64,000 bases of DNA from Polyangiaceae bacterium (GTDB lineage: Bacteria > Myxococcota_A > Polyangia > Polyangiales > Polyangiaceae), in assembly GCA_020846005.1 (NCBI GenBank), contig JADLEQ010000070.1, forward strand, positions 55,347 to 119,346, written 5' to 3'. A program made the position numbers and the translations under genes. Positions within the stretch are counted from its first letter, which is position 1. Each line of letters begins with the position of its first letter. Shown one piece after another: positions 1-7,698 of the stretch. The notes beneath the pieces are model-generated. The model was not told where the DNA came from and made no database searches. It saw only the letters and a list, made by a program, of their open reading frames with translations.

Positions 1-250
1 GCGCGCGGGTGACGATCCGCTTCAGCGCGGGCAGGCCCCCGCGCGGCACGCCCGTCAGGGTGCTGCTGCGCTCCACGAACTCGCCGAACACCCGCTCGAG
101 CTCCGAGGCGGGCACGTCGCGCATGACGCTCGCGACGTCCCGCAGCTTGCGCAGGCGATCCGGCCCGAGCTCTGTCACCACGTCGGCCGCGACCTGCTCA
201 TCCAGCGAGAGCAGGAAGAGGACGGCTTTCTCGGGACCGGTGAGCTCCAT
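1..250 (-). CDS. fliG: Flagellar motor switch protein FliG, N-terminal part only
   Basis: This is the C-ring switch protein that couples FliF to the stator. Only the first 83 codons lie in the window and the rest runs off the left edge. The start is the ATG read leftward from 250, giving MELTGPEKAVLFLLSLDEQ, a typical FliG N-terminus that would bind the cytoplasmic tail of FliF. It follows fliF by 12 bp, so it is the fifth visible gene of flgB-flgC-fliE-fliF-fliG. The identification rests on the N-terminal motif plus this conserved gene order. Confidence 0.9.
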   Translation of the reverse strand, partial: MELTGPEKAVLFLLSLDEQVAADVVTELGPDRLRKLRDVASVMRDVPASELERVFGEFVERSSTLTGVPRGGLPALKRIVTRA

Positions 251-262
251 GGGGTTCGGTGG

Positions 263-1873
263 TCAGGTGCGGGCGGGGCCGTTCACGGCGGGCGGAGCGT
301 CGAGCCATCCGCGGAGCACCGCCGCGGCGGCGCCGGGGTCCTGCGACGCGAGGAGCAACGCGCGCTCGCGGAGCGCGGGGCTCGGGGGGGGCGTCTCGAA
401 CACCTCGGTGATCGTCGGGCGGGGCGCGGCGACGCCGGGCGACTGGTCGATCCCCGCGGGGGCCGGCGCCAGCGCCGTCGTCTTCCGCTTGCGGCGGCGC
501 ACCACGAGGGCGATCGCCGCGACCAGCGCGACCAGCGCGGCGAGCGCGGCGCCGGCCCACGGTGTGTAGCGCTGCCACGGCGGGGCGGCGGGCGCCGGCG
601 GCTCCGGATCCCCCTCGACGAAACGCGCTGAGGACAGCTCCACGGAGTCGCCACGCTGGGCGTCGAACCCGACCGCGTGCTTCACGAGCTCGGTCAGGCG
701 GGCGAGCTCTTCTGGCTTGCGGTCGATCCACACGCGCTCGGCGCCCTGGAGCTCGTAGGCGCCGTTCACCAGCACCGCGACGCTCACGCGCCGGAGCTTG
801 CCGGCTGGCGTCTGCGTCTTCTCGGTGACCTTGTCGACCTCCCAATTCCGGACGTGGGTGCGTCGGACCAGGCTCCCGGCCGGCTCGGCGCCGATCTCGT
901 CGGGGGGGACGCCGTCGGGCAGGTTGGAGAGCGCGCCGGGGACGCCGGCGACGCCGGCCGCGGCCGCCGCCCCAGAGAGCTCCTCCGTCTGCTGCTCGCT
1001 CCGCACCGCCGTGCGGGTTGGCTCGTAGTGCTCCTCGGTGCGCTCGCGGGTGGCGCTGTCGAGGTCGAACGCGACGCGGACGGCGGCGTTGCCCGGCCCG
1101 ACGGCGCGCTCGAGCAGGCTCGTCACCTGTCGCTCGAGGGCCAACGCCTCCTCGCGAGGGCCCCCCTCGCGCGCGCCGGCGCCTGAGGGATCCGCAGCGT
1201 CGTCGCGCGGGCTGTGCAGCGTCACGCCGTCCGTGCTGACGACCGACACCCGATCGCGGCTGAGGCCCGGGACGGCGGACACCACCAGGTGCACGATGGC
1301 CGCCACCTCGGTCTTCCCGAGCGTGCGGCCAGCGATCGGCCGCACCACGACGGAGGCGCTCGCCTCCTCGCGAGCGGCCGCGAAGATCCGGCGCTCCGGG
1401 ACGACCAGGTGGACGCGCGCCGAGCGGACGCCTTGCACGCTCCCGACCGTGCGCGACAGCTCGCCCTCGAGCGCGCGGCGCAGGTTGACGCGCTGTTCGA
1501 ACTCCGTCGCCCCGAGGCGAGAGCGGTCGAAGATCTCGAACCCGACGCCGCCGCCCCGTGGGAGCCCCTCGGAGGCGAGCTGCAGGCGCAGGCGGTGCAC
1601 CCGCTCCTCGGGGACGCGGATCGCGCCCGGCTCCGGGCCGGCCTCGTACGGGACCTTGAGCTCGTCCAGCTTGCGTGAGATGGACGCGGCGTCTTCCAGC
1701 GAGAGGTCGGTGTAGAGGTAAGCGTGGCGCGGGACCTGACCGACGCCCGTGAGCAACAGCGTCGCCCCGAGCACGCCGAGCGTGCCGCCGACGAGGGCCA
1801 CCCGCCGCCAGAGCGAGAGCCCGCCCCAGAACGCGGCGAGCTGCGACAGGATGGCCTTCAGGCGCTCGTTCAT
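263..1873 (-). CDS. fliF: Flagellar MS-ring protein FliF
   Basis: FliF forms the MS ring of the basal body in the inner membrane. The 536-residue protein has a first membrane segment around residues 24-45, then the periplasmic ring-building motifs with LYTDLSLEDAASI and a YVEF-type region (GFEIFDRSRLGATEFEQRVN), which are diagnostic. A second membrane segment lies near residues 450-470, and a short cytoplasmic tail binds FliG. The length is normal for the family. It sits 10 bp after fliE and 12 bp before fliG in one transcription unit. Many family-wide conserved stretches are readable, so confidence is high. Confidence 0.97.
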   Translation of the reverse strand: MNERLKAILSQLAAFWGGLSLWRRVALVGGTLGVLGATLLLTGVGQVPRHAYLYTDLSLEDAASISRKLDELKVPYEAGPEPGAIRVPEERVHRLRLQLASEGLPRGGGVGFEIFDRSRLGATEFEQRVNLRRALEGELSRTVGSVQGVRSARVHLVVPERRIFAAAREEASASVVVRPIAGRTLGKTEVAAIVHLVVSAVPGLSRDRVSVVSTDGVTLHSPRDDAADPSGAGAREGGPREEALALERQVTSLLERAVGPGNAAVRVAFDLDSATRERTEEHYEPTRTAVRSEQQTEELSGAAAAAGVAGVPGALSNLPDGVPPDEIGAEPAGSLVRRTHVRNWEVDKVTEKTQTPAGKLRRVSVAVLVNGAYELQGAERVWIDRKPEELARLTELVKHAVGFDAQRGDSVELSSARFVEGDPEPPAPAAPPWQRYTPWAGAALAALVALVAAIALVVRRRKRKTTALAPAPAGIDQSPGVAAPRPTITEVFETPPPSPALRERALLLASQDPGAAAAVLRGWLDAPPAVNGPART

Positions 1874-1883
1874 TCGGTCCTCG

Positions 1884-2213
1884 TCAGATGCTCATCCGCC
1901 AGAGCTCGTAGAACGCGTCGACCACCTTGGTGCGGACGCTCCCGAGGAGGCGGAGCTCGATGTCGGCGCGAGAGACGGCGATCATGGTCCCGTGGATGTC
2001 GTCGCTCCGCCCCGCTGCGAATTCCGCGCCACGCAGCTCGGCCTCGTTGCCGGCGGCGCTCGCGCCGGCGACGAGCCGGCCGAGGAGCTCGCCGAAGGCG
2101 CTCGCGCCGTCGGCGGGCGCGGCGTCCTGCGGCGCGAGCGGCGCGCCCTCCGACGCCGGTCGGAGCCCGTCCGGGGGTCGGAGCGGCAGCGTCGCGAGCG
2201 GGGCGTCGATCAC
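1884..2213 (-). CDS. fliE: Flagellar hook-basal body complex protein FliE
   Basis: FliE joins the MS ring to the proximal rod. The 109-residue product matches the usual length (about 100-110). Its C-terminal half contains the conserved pattern ending in VVDAFYELWRMSI, close to the family's 'AYqeimrMqV' ending. The start is a GTG whose GTGA overlaps the flgC stop by 4 bp, which argues for translational coupling. The N-terminal third is Ala/Pro-rich and weakly conserved, so the exact start rests on the overlap. Confidence 0.9.
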   Translation of the reverse strand: MIDAPLATLPLRPPDGLRPASEGAPLAPQDAAPADGASAFGELLGRLVAGASAAGNEAELRGAEFAAGRSDDIHGTMIAVSRADIELRLLGSVRTKVVDAFYELWRMSI

Positions 2214-2656
2214 TTGGCGATCCCCAGCGCCGATCGAGCCATTCCCTTGACGGCCTCGATCGAGGTGACGCCCGCCTCGTAGGCGCGCGAGGCGGCGATC
2301 ATGTTCACCATCTCTTCGACGACGTTCACGTTGGGATACTCGACGTAGCCGCGCGCGTCGGCGTCGGGGTGCGACGGGTCGTGCACGAGCTGGCCGGGCC
2401 GGTCGTCGGTCGCGATGCGCGCGACCCGGACCAGCGAAACGCGCGCGCCCGACGGGGTCGGATCGAGCACGCCGTTCAGCGACTGCGCTTCGAAGACGGG
2501 ATCGATCCTGCGATAAGCCCCGCCCTCGTCCGTCCGCGTGGTGCGCGCGTTGGCGAGGTTCGACGCCGTGGTGTTCATGCGGATGCGCTCCGCGGCGAGG
2601 CCGGAGGCCGAGATCTCGAGGGCAGAGAAGACACCGAGCATGGGATCTCCGATCAA
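2210..2656 (-). CDS. flgC: Flagellar basal-body rod protein FlgC
   Basis: FlgC is a proximal rod subunit. Residues 8-40 carry the rod/hook N-terminal signature (SALEISASGLAAERIRMN followed by TTASNLANART), and the C-terminus carries NVVEEMVNMIAASRAYEAG, the family's C-terminal coiled-coil motif. The length, 148 residues, is normal. The ATG start overlaps the flgB stop (ATGA), and the gene end overlaps fliE. Confidence 0.97.
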   Translation of the reverse strand: MIGDPMLGVFSALEISASGLAAERIRMNTTASNLANARTTRTDEGGAYRRIDPVFEAQSLNGVLDPTPSGARVSLVRVARIATDDRPGQLVHDPSHPDADARGYVEYPNVNVVEEMVNMIAASRAYEAGVTSIEAVKGMARSALGIAK

Positions 2657-3033
2657 CGACCGTCGCCGGCCGCGTAGGTGAGCTGACGCAGCTCCGCCGA
2701 GACGACGGCCGACACCACGTCGAACCGAAGCTGGTTGGCGGCGAGCTTCGCCGCCTCACGATCCAGCGACACGAAGTTGCCGTCGAGCCCGCCGCCCGCG
2801 GCCGGATCCTCGAACACGCGCCCCGCCGTCAGCCCGGCGCCGACGCCGAAGTGCGCGGCGTGCGTGCGCTCCGGCGTGACCACGCTCGTCGCGGCCTCCG
2901 TGCGGGCGAGATCGACGGGCCGGTAGCCAGGTGTGTCGACGTGGGCGACGTTCGCGGCGAGGAGGTTGTGTCGTTCGATGTGGTAGTCGAGGGCCGCTCC
3001 GAGCCCGCTCACCGCAGCGAAGATTTCTGCCAC
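2653..3033 (-). CDS. flgB: Flagellar basal-body rod protein FlgB
   Basis: FlgB is a proximal rod subunit and the first gene of flgB-flgC-fliE-fliF-fliG. The signature HNLLAANVAHVDTPGYRP (ANNIANxxTPGY type) is clear. I chose the GTG at 3033 (126 residues) over an upstream in-frame ATG at 3069, for two reasons. FlgB proteins normally begin about 10-12 residues before the ALDYH region. A sigma-54 promoter (3045-3060) also lies between the two possible starts, and its predicted +1 falls at about 3035, only 2 nt before the GTG. No Shine-Dalgarno site precedes it, so a leaderless transcript is inferred. Confidence 0.93.
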   Translation of the reverse strand: MAEIFAAVSGLGAALDYHIERHNLLAANVAHVDTPGYRPVDLARTEAATSVVTPERTHAAHFGVGAGLTAGRVFEDPAAGGGLDGNFVSLDREAAKLAANQLRFDVVSAVVSAELRQLTYAAGDGR

Positions 3034-3044
3034 GGCCGGCCTAA

Positions 3045-3060
3045 AGCATTTGCCGTGCCG
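3045..3060 (-). promoter_or_regulatory. Sigma-54 (-24/-12) promoter for flgBC-fliEFG
   Basis: Read on the minus strand as CGGCACGGCAAATGCT: GG and GC separated by exactly 10 nt, with the GGCACG part of the consensus intact. The -12 G is 14 nt from the flgB GTG, placing +1 about 2 nt before it. A sigma-54 activator is encoded divergently next door. Confidence 0.7.
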
Positions 3061-3227
3061 GCCGTTCATCCATCAGACGGGTATCCATCAACCCGTGGGT
3101 CAGGGGAAACCCAGGCGAGCAAACACTTCAGATTCAACCACAAACACCGGCGGGCCAAGTTCTTTTGATGGGTCACTTTTGACCCACGCTCTGAGCTGGG
3201 TTTCTGGGTTTGCGCTGGGTTTGTCGA

Positions 3228-3243
3228 TGGACCGCGGCTTGCT
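3228..3243 (+). promoter_or_regulatory. Sigma-54 promoter for the sigma-54 activator gene
   Basis: TGGACCGCGGCTTGCT has the GG-N10-GC spacing and the TTGC of the -12 box. The predicted +1 is near 3253. A ribosome binding site (ggaggt, 3263-3268) follows, with the ATG at 3273. The arrangement suggests autoregulation of the activator. Confidence 0.6.
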
Positions 3244-3272
3244 TACGTTGGGCGCCACGCTCGGAGGTGCCC

Positions 3273-4352
3273 ATGACCGACTTCGCCACCAACGCCGCTC
3301 TTCCGCTCTGTGACCTCACTCCGCCGGCCTCGGAGGACGACCGTCGCTCGAGTGGGGTATTTGCGACCCACCCCTCCCGGCCGGCCTGTATGGGGGCGGT
3401 CATCGGGTGCTCCGCGCGGCTGCTCGAGGTGTACGAGATCGTCGATCGGGTGGCGCGGAGCGAGTGCACGGCGCTGGTGACGGGCGAGAGCGGCACGGGC
3501 AAGGAGCTCGTCGCGAGGGCGATCCATGAGGCGAGCGACCGGGCGCGGGGCCCGTTCGTCGCGGTCAACTGCGGCGCGATCCCGGAGGCCCTGCTCGAGA
3601 GCGAGCTGTTCGGTCACGCGCGCGGCGCGTTCACGGGCGCGGTCGCGACCAAGCAGGGGCGGGTGGCGCAGGCGGCGGGTGGCACGCTGTTCCTCGACGA
3701 GGTCGGCGAGCTCCCGCTCGCGCTGCAGGTGAAGCTGCTGCGCGTGCTCCAGGCGCACGAGTTCTCGCCCATCGGCGACACGAAGGTCCTCCGCGCCGAC
3801 TGCCGGGTGGTCGCGGCCACCAACGTGGACCTCGAGGCCGCGGTGGCGGAGGGTTCGTTCCGTGAGGATCTCTACTACCGGCTCGACGTGGTTCGCCTCG
3901 AGGTGCCGCCGCTCCGCGAGCGCGTCGAGGACATCCCGCTCCTGGTCGAGCACTTCCTCGATCGCGCGCGGTCGCGAGTGGGCCGACGCGACGTGGAGGG
4001 TATCTCGCCCGCCGCGCTGGACCTCCTGGTGGCGTACGGCTGGCCCGGCAACGTGCGTGAGCTCGAGAACACCATCGAGCGGGCGCTGCTCCTGGCGCGG
4101 GGCCCGCAGATCGAGCCGGGCGACCTCCCGGCACGGGTGAAGGGGCTCGGGTCCGAGCAGCGCTTCGACACCAAGCTCCCCGAGGTGGGCACGGACCTGC
4201 GCCGGGCGGTCGAGAGCTTCGAGAACGGTCTCATCCGGCAGGCGCTCGATCGGACGGGCTGGAACAAGAACCGCGCGGCGCGCCTGCTCGGCCTGAACCG
4301 CACGACCTTGGTCGAGATGCTGAAGCGCAAGCGCCTGCTCCGCGCGAGCTGA
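3273..4352 (+). CDS. Receiver-less sigma-54-dependent transcriptional activator, probable flagellar master regulator
   Basis: This enhancer-binding protein is inferred to open the sigma-54 promoters around it. The 359 residues contain a short unrecognised N-terminus (about 1-40) in place of a receiver. The AAA+ domain follows, with Walker A GESGTGKE (71-78), the sigma-54 contact loop GAFTGA (118-123) and Walker B GGTLFLDEVGE (about 136-146). An arginine-finger region and a C-terminal Fis-type helix-turn-helix (about 318-355) complete it. The start at 3273 is favoured over an upstream in-frame ATG because it has the ggaggt site and lies after the promoter. Family relatives are FleQ, FlrC and Caulobacter FlbD. 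With no receiver or sensor domain, its control must come from partners or expression level. Confidence 0.92.
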   Translation: MTDFATNAALPLCDLTPPASEDDRRSSGVFATHPSRPACMGAVIGCSARLLEVYEIVDRVARSECTALVTGESGTGKELVARAIHEASDRARGPFVAVNCGAIPEALLESELFGHARGAFTGAVATKQGRVAQAAGGTLFLDEVGELPLALQVKLLRVLQAHEFSPIGDTKVLRADCRVVAATNVDLEAAVAEGSFREDLYYRLDVVRLEVPPLRERVEDIPLLVEHFLDRARSRVGRRDVEGISPAALDLLVAYGWPGNVRELENTIERALLLARGPQIEPGDLPARVKGLGSEQRFDTKLPEVGTDLRRAVESFENGLIRQALDRTGWNKNRAARLLGLNRTTLVEMLKRKRLLRAS

Positions 4353-4360
4353 CGCCGGGT

Positions 4361-4376
4361 TGGCCCGCCGCTTGCT
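4361..4376 (+). promoter_or_regulatory. Sigma-54 promoter upstream of the gene at 4389
   Basis: TGGCCCGCCGCTTGCT keeps GG-N10-GC and the TTGC -12 box. The -12 G (4374) is 15 nt from the ATG at 4389. No Shine-Dalgarno sequence lies between them. Confidence 0.65.
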
Positions 4377-4388
4377 CCACGGGCGACC

Positions 4389-4901
4389 ATGAGCTCCGGA
4401 CGCTGGCGCCTCGGCCTCGCGGTCCTGACCGCGGCCCTGTTCGGTGCGCCGCCGGCGGCGGCGCAGGAGTGGATCACTCACGGCGAGGTGGGCGCCGGGA
4501 CGGGTCTCGAGGGCGCCGATCGGGGGGAAGGCGGCGGGTTCCAGCGCGCGCGGACGCGCATCTTCGCGGGCGTGGACCTCTCGGTGGACGAGACCCCGGA
4601 CAGCGGGTTCGGGGTGCGGGGCTTCGTGGAGATCGAGCGCGAGACCGGCGTGGGCGGCTCGGCGCGTTACCTCCGGCACGTCTCTCGCTACGTGACGCTC
4701 AGCCTCGCGGGCACGGCGATCCTCGTGCCGGCCACGCTCTTCGGCGGGGGCGTCGGCGCGCAGCTCGCGCTGCCGCTCGGTGACGAAGTGGCGATCTTCG
4801 CCGAGCCCGGCGTCTCGGCGTTCCCGTTCGGTGGCGATCGGCCGGGCGACGGCGTCGTCACCTGGTTCTCGCTCGATCTGGGGCTCCGTGTGGGGCTCTA
4901 G
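4389..4901 (+). CDS. Hypothetical exported, possibly outer-membrane, protein under sigma-54 control
   Basis: No family was recognised. The 170-residue product begins with a clear Sec signal peptide (positively charged start, LGLAVLTAALFGAPPAAA, cleavage near AAAQE at about residue 26). The remainder alternates polar and hydrophobic residues and ends with a hydrophobic-aromatic strand (WFSLDLGLRVGL), as in small beta-barrel outer-membrane proteins. It lies between the flagellar activator and flgG and has its own sigma-54 promoter, so a role in the flagellum or its outer-membrane passage is an inference only. The downstream lipoprotein gene overlaps it by 14 bp. Confidence 0.65.
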   Translation: MSSGRWRLGLAVLTAALFGAPPAAAQEWITHGEVGAGTGLEGADRGEGGGFQRARTRIFAGVDLSVDETPDSGFGVRGFVEIERETGVGGSARYLRHVSRYVTLSLAGTAILVPATLFGGGVGAQLALPLGDEVAIFAEPGVSAFPFGGDRPGDGVVTWFSLDLGLRVGL

Positions 4902-5382
4902 GCGCGCGCTCGCGCTCGCCGTCGGCGCCGGGCTCGCGGTGAGCGGCTGCGGTGGCCCGTGCTCCCGCGACACCGACTGCGGCCTCGACCAGCGCTGCCG
5001 TGAGGGAGCGTGCGTCCTGCGGCAAGCGCCGCCGCTCGAGGAGGGCGGCGCCGACGCCGGCGTGGACGGGCGCCCGGTGGACGCGACCACCGAGGAGCGC
5101 CCAGACGCCCCCGCCGACGCGACGCCGGACGCGCCGACGCCGGACGCGCCGACGCTCGACGCCCTCGCCGACGCCCCCGCGGACGCCCTCGCCGACGCCC
5201 TCGCCGACGCCCCCGCCGACGCGCCCGCCGACGCCCTCGCCGACGCCCCCGCCGACGCCCTCGCCGACGCCCCCGCGGACGCGCCCGCGGACGCGCCCGC
5301 CGACGCCCCCGCCGACGCCCTCGCCGACGTCCCCGCCGACGCTCTCGCGGAAGCGCCCTCGCCGGACGCTCCCGCCGACTAG
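4888..5382 (+). CDS. Hypothetical lipoprotein with an Ala-Asp-Pro repeat tail
   Basis: Function unknown. The chosen GTG start gives a charged N-terminus, a hydrophobic stretch (ALALAVGAGLAVSGC) and a lipobox with Cys at about residue 20. A short Cys-containing segment (CSRDTDCGLDQRCREGAC) follows, resembling the small disulfide knots of myxobacterial lipoproteins. The last 90 or so residues are a run of PADA/LADA units. Codon bias is extreme because the tail is a DNA tandem repeat. The gene overlaps the previous one by 14 bp and shares its sigma-54 promoter. The tail may span periplasm or cell wall, but that is speculation. Confidence 0.65.
   Translation: MWGSRRALALAVGAGLAVSGCGGPCSRDTDCGLDQRCREGACVLRQAPPLEEGGADAGVDGRPVDATTEERPDAPADATPDAPTPDAPTLDALADAPADALADALADAPADAPADALADAPADALADAPADAPADAPADAPADALADVPADALAEAPSPDAPAD
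5104..5378 (+). repeat. Degenerate tandem repeat encoding the Ala-Asp-Pro tail
   Basis: Short units of the type GCCGACGCCCTC / GCCGACGCCCCC (12 nt, about 20 imperfect copies) are arranged head to tail and in frame. Copy number is likely to vary between strains through slippage, without frameshifting. Confidence 0.8.
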
Positions 5383-5384
5383 CG

Positions 5385-5400
5385 CGGCATCGCGCTTGCA
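5385..5400 (+). promoter_or_regulatory. Sigma-54 promoter for the flgG operon
   Basis: CGGCATCGCGCTTGCA shows GG-N10-GC with a TTGC -12 box. The -12 G (5398) is 14 nt from the flgG ATG (5412), giving a predicted +1 near 5410 with no room for a Shine-Dalgarno site. Confidence 0.7.
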
Positions 5401-5411
5401 GTACCCGGGGC

Positions 5412-6197
5412 ATGTTCCGAGCCCTCCACGTCGCAGCGACCGGCATGTCCGCGCAGGAGACGCACCTCGAGGGCGTCTCCAACAACATCGCGAACGCGAA
5501 CACGGTCGGCTTCAAGAAGCAGCGGGTCGAGTTCCAGGACCTCCTGTACCAGACGGTCCGCGCGGCAGGCGCGCCGACGGGGCCGGGGATGCAGGCGCCG
5601 AGCGCGCTGCAGTTCGGCACCGGAGTCCGCGTCTCGGGCACGGCGCGATCGTTCACGCAGGGGACGGTCCAGAACACCGGCAACGCGCTCGACGTCGCGA
5701 TCGAAGGGCGCGGCTGGCTCGTCGTGTCTCGGCCGGATGGATCGCAGGCGTTCACCCGGGCCGGGACGCTGCGCACCGACGGTGAGGGGCGCCTGGTGAA
5801 CGACGAGGGCTACCCGCTCGACCCGCCGATCACGATCCCGCCGGACGCGACGGGAGTGTCAATCGGCCACGATGGCACCGTCAGCGTGACGACGCCAGCG
5901 GACCCGACGCCGGTCGAGGTCGGGAAGCTCTCAATCGCTGTGTTCGTGAACGACGCCGGGCTGCAGGCGCTCGGGCACAACCTCTTCGCCGCGTCCGCCG
6001 CCAGCGGGGACCCGCAGATCGGCGACCCGGGCACCGACGGGCGAGGGACGCTGCTCGGCGGCGCCGTAGAGCAGTCGAACGTCGACGTGGTCGAGGAGAT
6101 GATCGGTCTCATCGCCGCGCAGCGTGGCTACGAGATCAACTCCCGCGTGATCGCGGCCGCGGACGAGATGCTCCGCGCGGCAACTCAGCTCAGGTGA
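5412..6197 (+). CDS. flgG: Flagellar distal rod protein FlgG
   Basis: FlgG builds the distal rod. The 261-residue length fits FlgG (about 260) rather than the longer hook protein. The N-terminus MFRALHVAATGMSAQETHLE and the SNNIANANTVGFKKQR motif are diagnostic, as is the C-terminal EQSNVDVVEEMIGLIAAQRGYE. The start was chosen at the motif-defined N-terminus; the sigma-54 -12 box is 14 nt upstream. flgA follows with a 4-bp overlap. Confidence 0.97.
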   Translation: MFRALHVAATGMSAQETHLEGVSNNIANANTVGFKKQRVEFQDLLYQTVRAAGAPTGPGMQAPSALQFGTGVRVSGTARSFTQGTVQNTGNALDVAIEGRGWLVVSRPDGSQAFTRAGTLRTDGEGRLVNDEGYPLDPPITIPPDATGVSIGHDGTVSVTTPADPTPVEVGKLSIAVFVNDAGLQALGHNLFAASAASGDPQIGDPGTDGRGTLLGGAVEQSNVDVVEEMIGLIAAQRGYEINSRVIAAADEMLRAATQLR

Positions 6198-7003
6198 CGA
6201 CCATGCACGCTCTCCTCTTGCCCCGGCTCCCGACCCCCCGGCCCGCGCCTCGCGCGCGGACGCGACTCGCCCGCGCGGCGCTCTTCGTCTCGTTGTTCGC
6301 CGCGCCGAGCGCGTCGGGCGCGGGGGCGCCGGCCGAGGTCGTGGTGGACTCCGCGCGGCTCGAGCTCGGGGCGATCCTGCCCGGGGTCGAGCCCGAGCTC
6401 GCGGCGATCGACCTCGGGCCGGCGCCGGGCGCGGGGCAGGCGCGGGTGGTCACGCGGGGCGAGGTCGCGACCAAGGTGCGGGAGCAGGCGCCGGAGGCGC
6501 GCGTCCCGGAGGTGCCCGCGCGCACGCGGGTCGTGGGCGCGTCGCGGCGCGTCGCCAGGGACGAGCTGGCGCGTTGGATCGCCGCCGCAGCGGGCCCGGC
6601 GCTGCCACGGGGGGTCTCGCTGGAGGCGGTCGAGGTGGAGCGGTCGGTCGTGGTGTCGCCTCGCGCGACCGTCGATGCCCTGCCCCGCATCCGCATCGTG
6701 AAGCGCGAGGGGGCGGCGCGCGTCTCGGTCGTGGCGGCGCTGGTCCGCGACGGAGCCGTCGTGGCGCGGATCCCGGCCTCGCTCCGGGTGCGCGTCAGCG
6801 AGGAGGCGACGCGGCCGCTCGTCCCGCAAGGGACGTCGGTGCGCGTCGAGGTGGCGAAGGGCGGGCTGCGCGTGTCCGCGGCTGGCGTGGCGCTCGTCGA
6901 TCTCGACGACGGGGAGGTCGGGACCTTCCGCGTCAGCCGCACCGGGCGCGTCGTCCGCGCGCGGCTCACCTCGGCGGACACCGCCCTCGTGGTGGAGCGA
7001 TGA
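6194..7003 (+). CDS. flgA: Flagellar P-ring assembly chaperone FlgA
   Basis: FlgA is a periplasmic chaperone for P-ring assembly by FlgI. The protein (269 residues) has a signal peptide (ARAALFVSLFAAPSASGA) and a SAF-like C-terminal half ending with repeated beta-strand motifs such as LVPQGTSVRVEV. Similarity is remote, as is usual for FlgA, so position between flgG and flgHI is part of the evidence. The start is the GTG at 6194 overlapping the flgG stop; an in-frame ATG at 6203 is an alternative. Its end overlaps flgH by ATGA. Confidence 0.85.
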   Translation: MTTMHALLLPRLPTPRPAPRARTRLARAALFVSLFAAPSASGAGAPAEVVVDSARLELGAILPGVEPELAAIDLGPAPGAGQARVVTRGEVATKVREQAPEARVPEVPARTRVVGASRRVARDELARWIAAAAGPALPRGVSLEAVEVERSVVVSPRATVDALPRIRIVKREGAARVSVVAALVRDGAVVARIPASLRVRVSEEATRPLVPQGTSVRVEVAKGGLRVSAAGVALVDLDDGEVGTFRVSRTGRVVRARLTSADTALVVER

Positions 7004-7695
7004 GGCGCCTCGCGGTGGCGGCGCTCCTCCTGGCCGCAGCGGCCAGCTGCGGGCCGAACCACATCCGGCCCTTTCGGCCGCGTGAGCGTGTCTACAAGGC
7101 AGGCGACTACGCCGCCGCGCGGGCGGAGCGCGACGCCGCCGAGGGCTCCCTCTACAGCGACGGTCACGGCGGCTGGCTCGAGGATACGCGGGCGGTGCGG
7201 GTCGGCGACGTGGTCACCATCCGCATCTCCGAGCGCGCAGACGCGCGGGGCGGCGCGACGACCAAGCTGAGCAAGGGGGCGGGGCGGGAGGGCGGGGTCG
7301 ACGCGCTGCTCGGGCTCGTCCCCGCGCTCCAGCGCGCCTACCCGGACATCGATCCGTCGGAGCTCATCTCGATGCTGGCGAGCTCCGAGTTCGCCGGCGA
7401 CGGCCAGACACGGCGCGCCGGGCAGCTCACCGCGCGGATCGCGGTGCGCGTGAAGCGCGCGTTGCCGAACGGTGACCTCTTCATCGAGGGCACCAAGGTC
7501 GTGATGATCAACAACGAGGAGTACCACCTCTATGTCTCGGGCGTGATCCGGCCGTCGGACATCGACCCGGACAACGCCGTCGACTCGTCGCTCATCGCGG
7601 ACGCCCAGGTCGAGTTCACCGGGCGCGGGGACATCGCCGACCAGGTCGAGCGCGGCTGGCTGGTGGAGCTGCTCGACTTCCTGAACCCATTCTGA
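7000..7695 (+). CDS. flgH: Flagellar L-ring lipoprotein FlgH
   Basis: FlgH forms the outer-membrane L ring. The 231 residues begin with a lipoprotein signal (LAVAALLLAAAASC, lipid-modified Cys at about 17). They contain the family signature VGDVVTIRISE and the C-terminal GVIRPSDIDPDNAVDS, which closely follows the FlgH 'V(R)PxDI...NTV.S' motif. The ATG start overlaps the flgA stop (ATGA). Its presence proves a double-membrane cell with an outer-membrane bushing. Confidence 0.97.
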   Translation: MRRLAVAALLLAAAASCGPNHIRPFRPRERVYKAGDYAAARAERDAAEGSLYSDGHGGWLEDTRAVRVGDVVTIRISERADARGGATTKLSKGAGREGGVDALLGLVPALQRAYPDIDPSELISMLASSEFAGDGQTRRAGQLTARIAVRVKRALPNGDLFIEGTKVVMINNEEYHLYVSGVIRPSDIDPDNAVDSSLIADAQVEFTGRGDIADQVERGWLVELLDFLNPF

Positions 7696-7698
7696 GCC

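Noticed and set aside
3034..3069. Longer FlgB starting at the ATG at 3069
   Set aside because: The extra 12 residues are not FlgB-like and the sigma-54 -24/-12 elements lie inside them, so transcripts would start downstream of that ATG.
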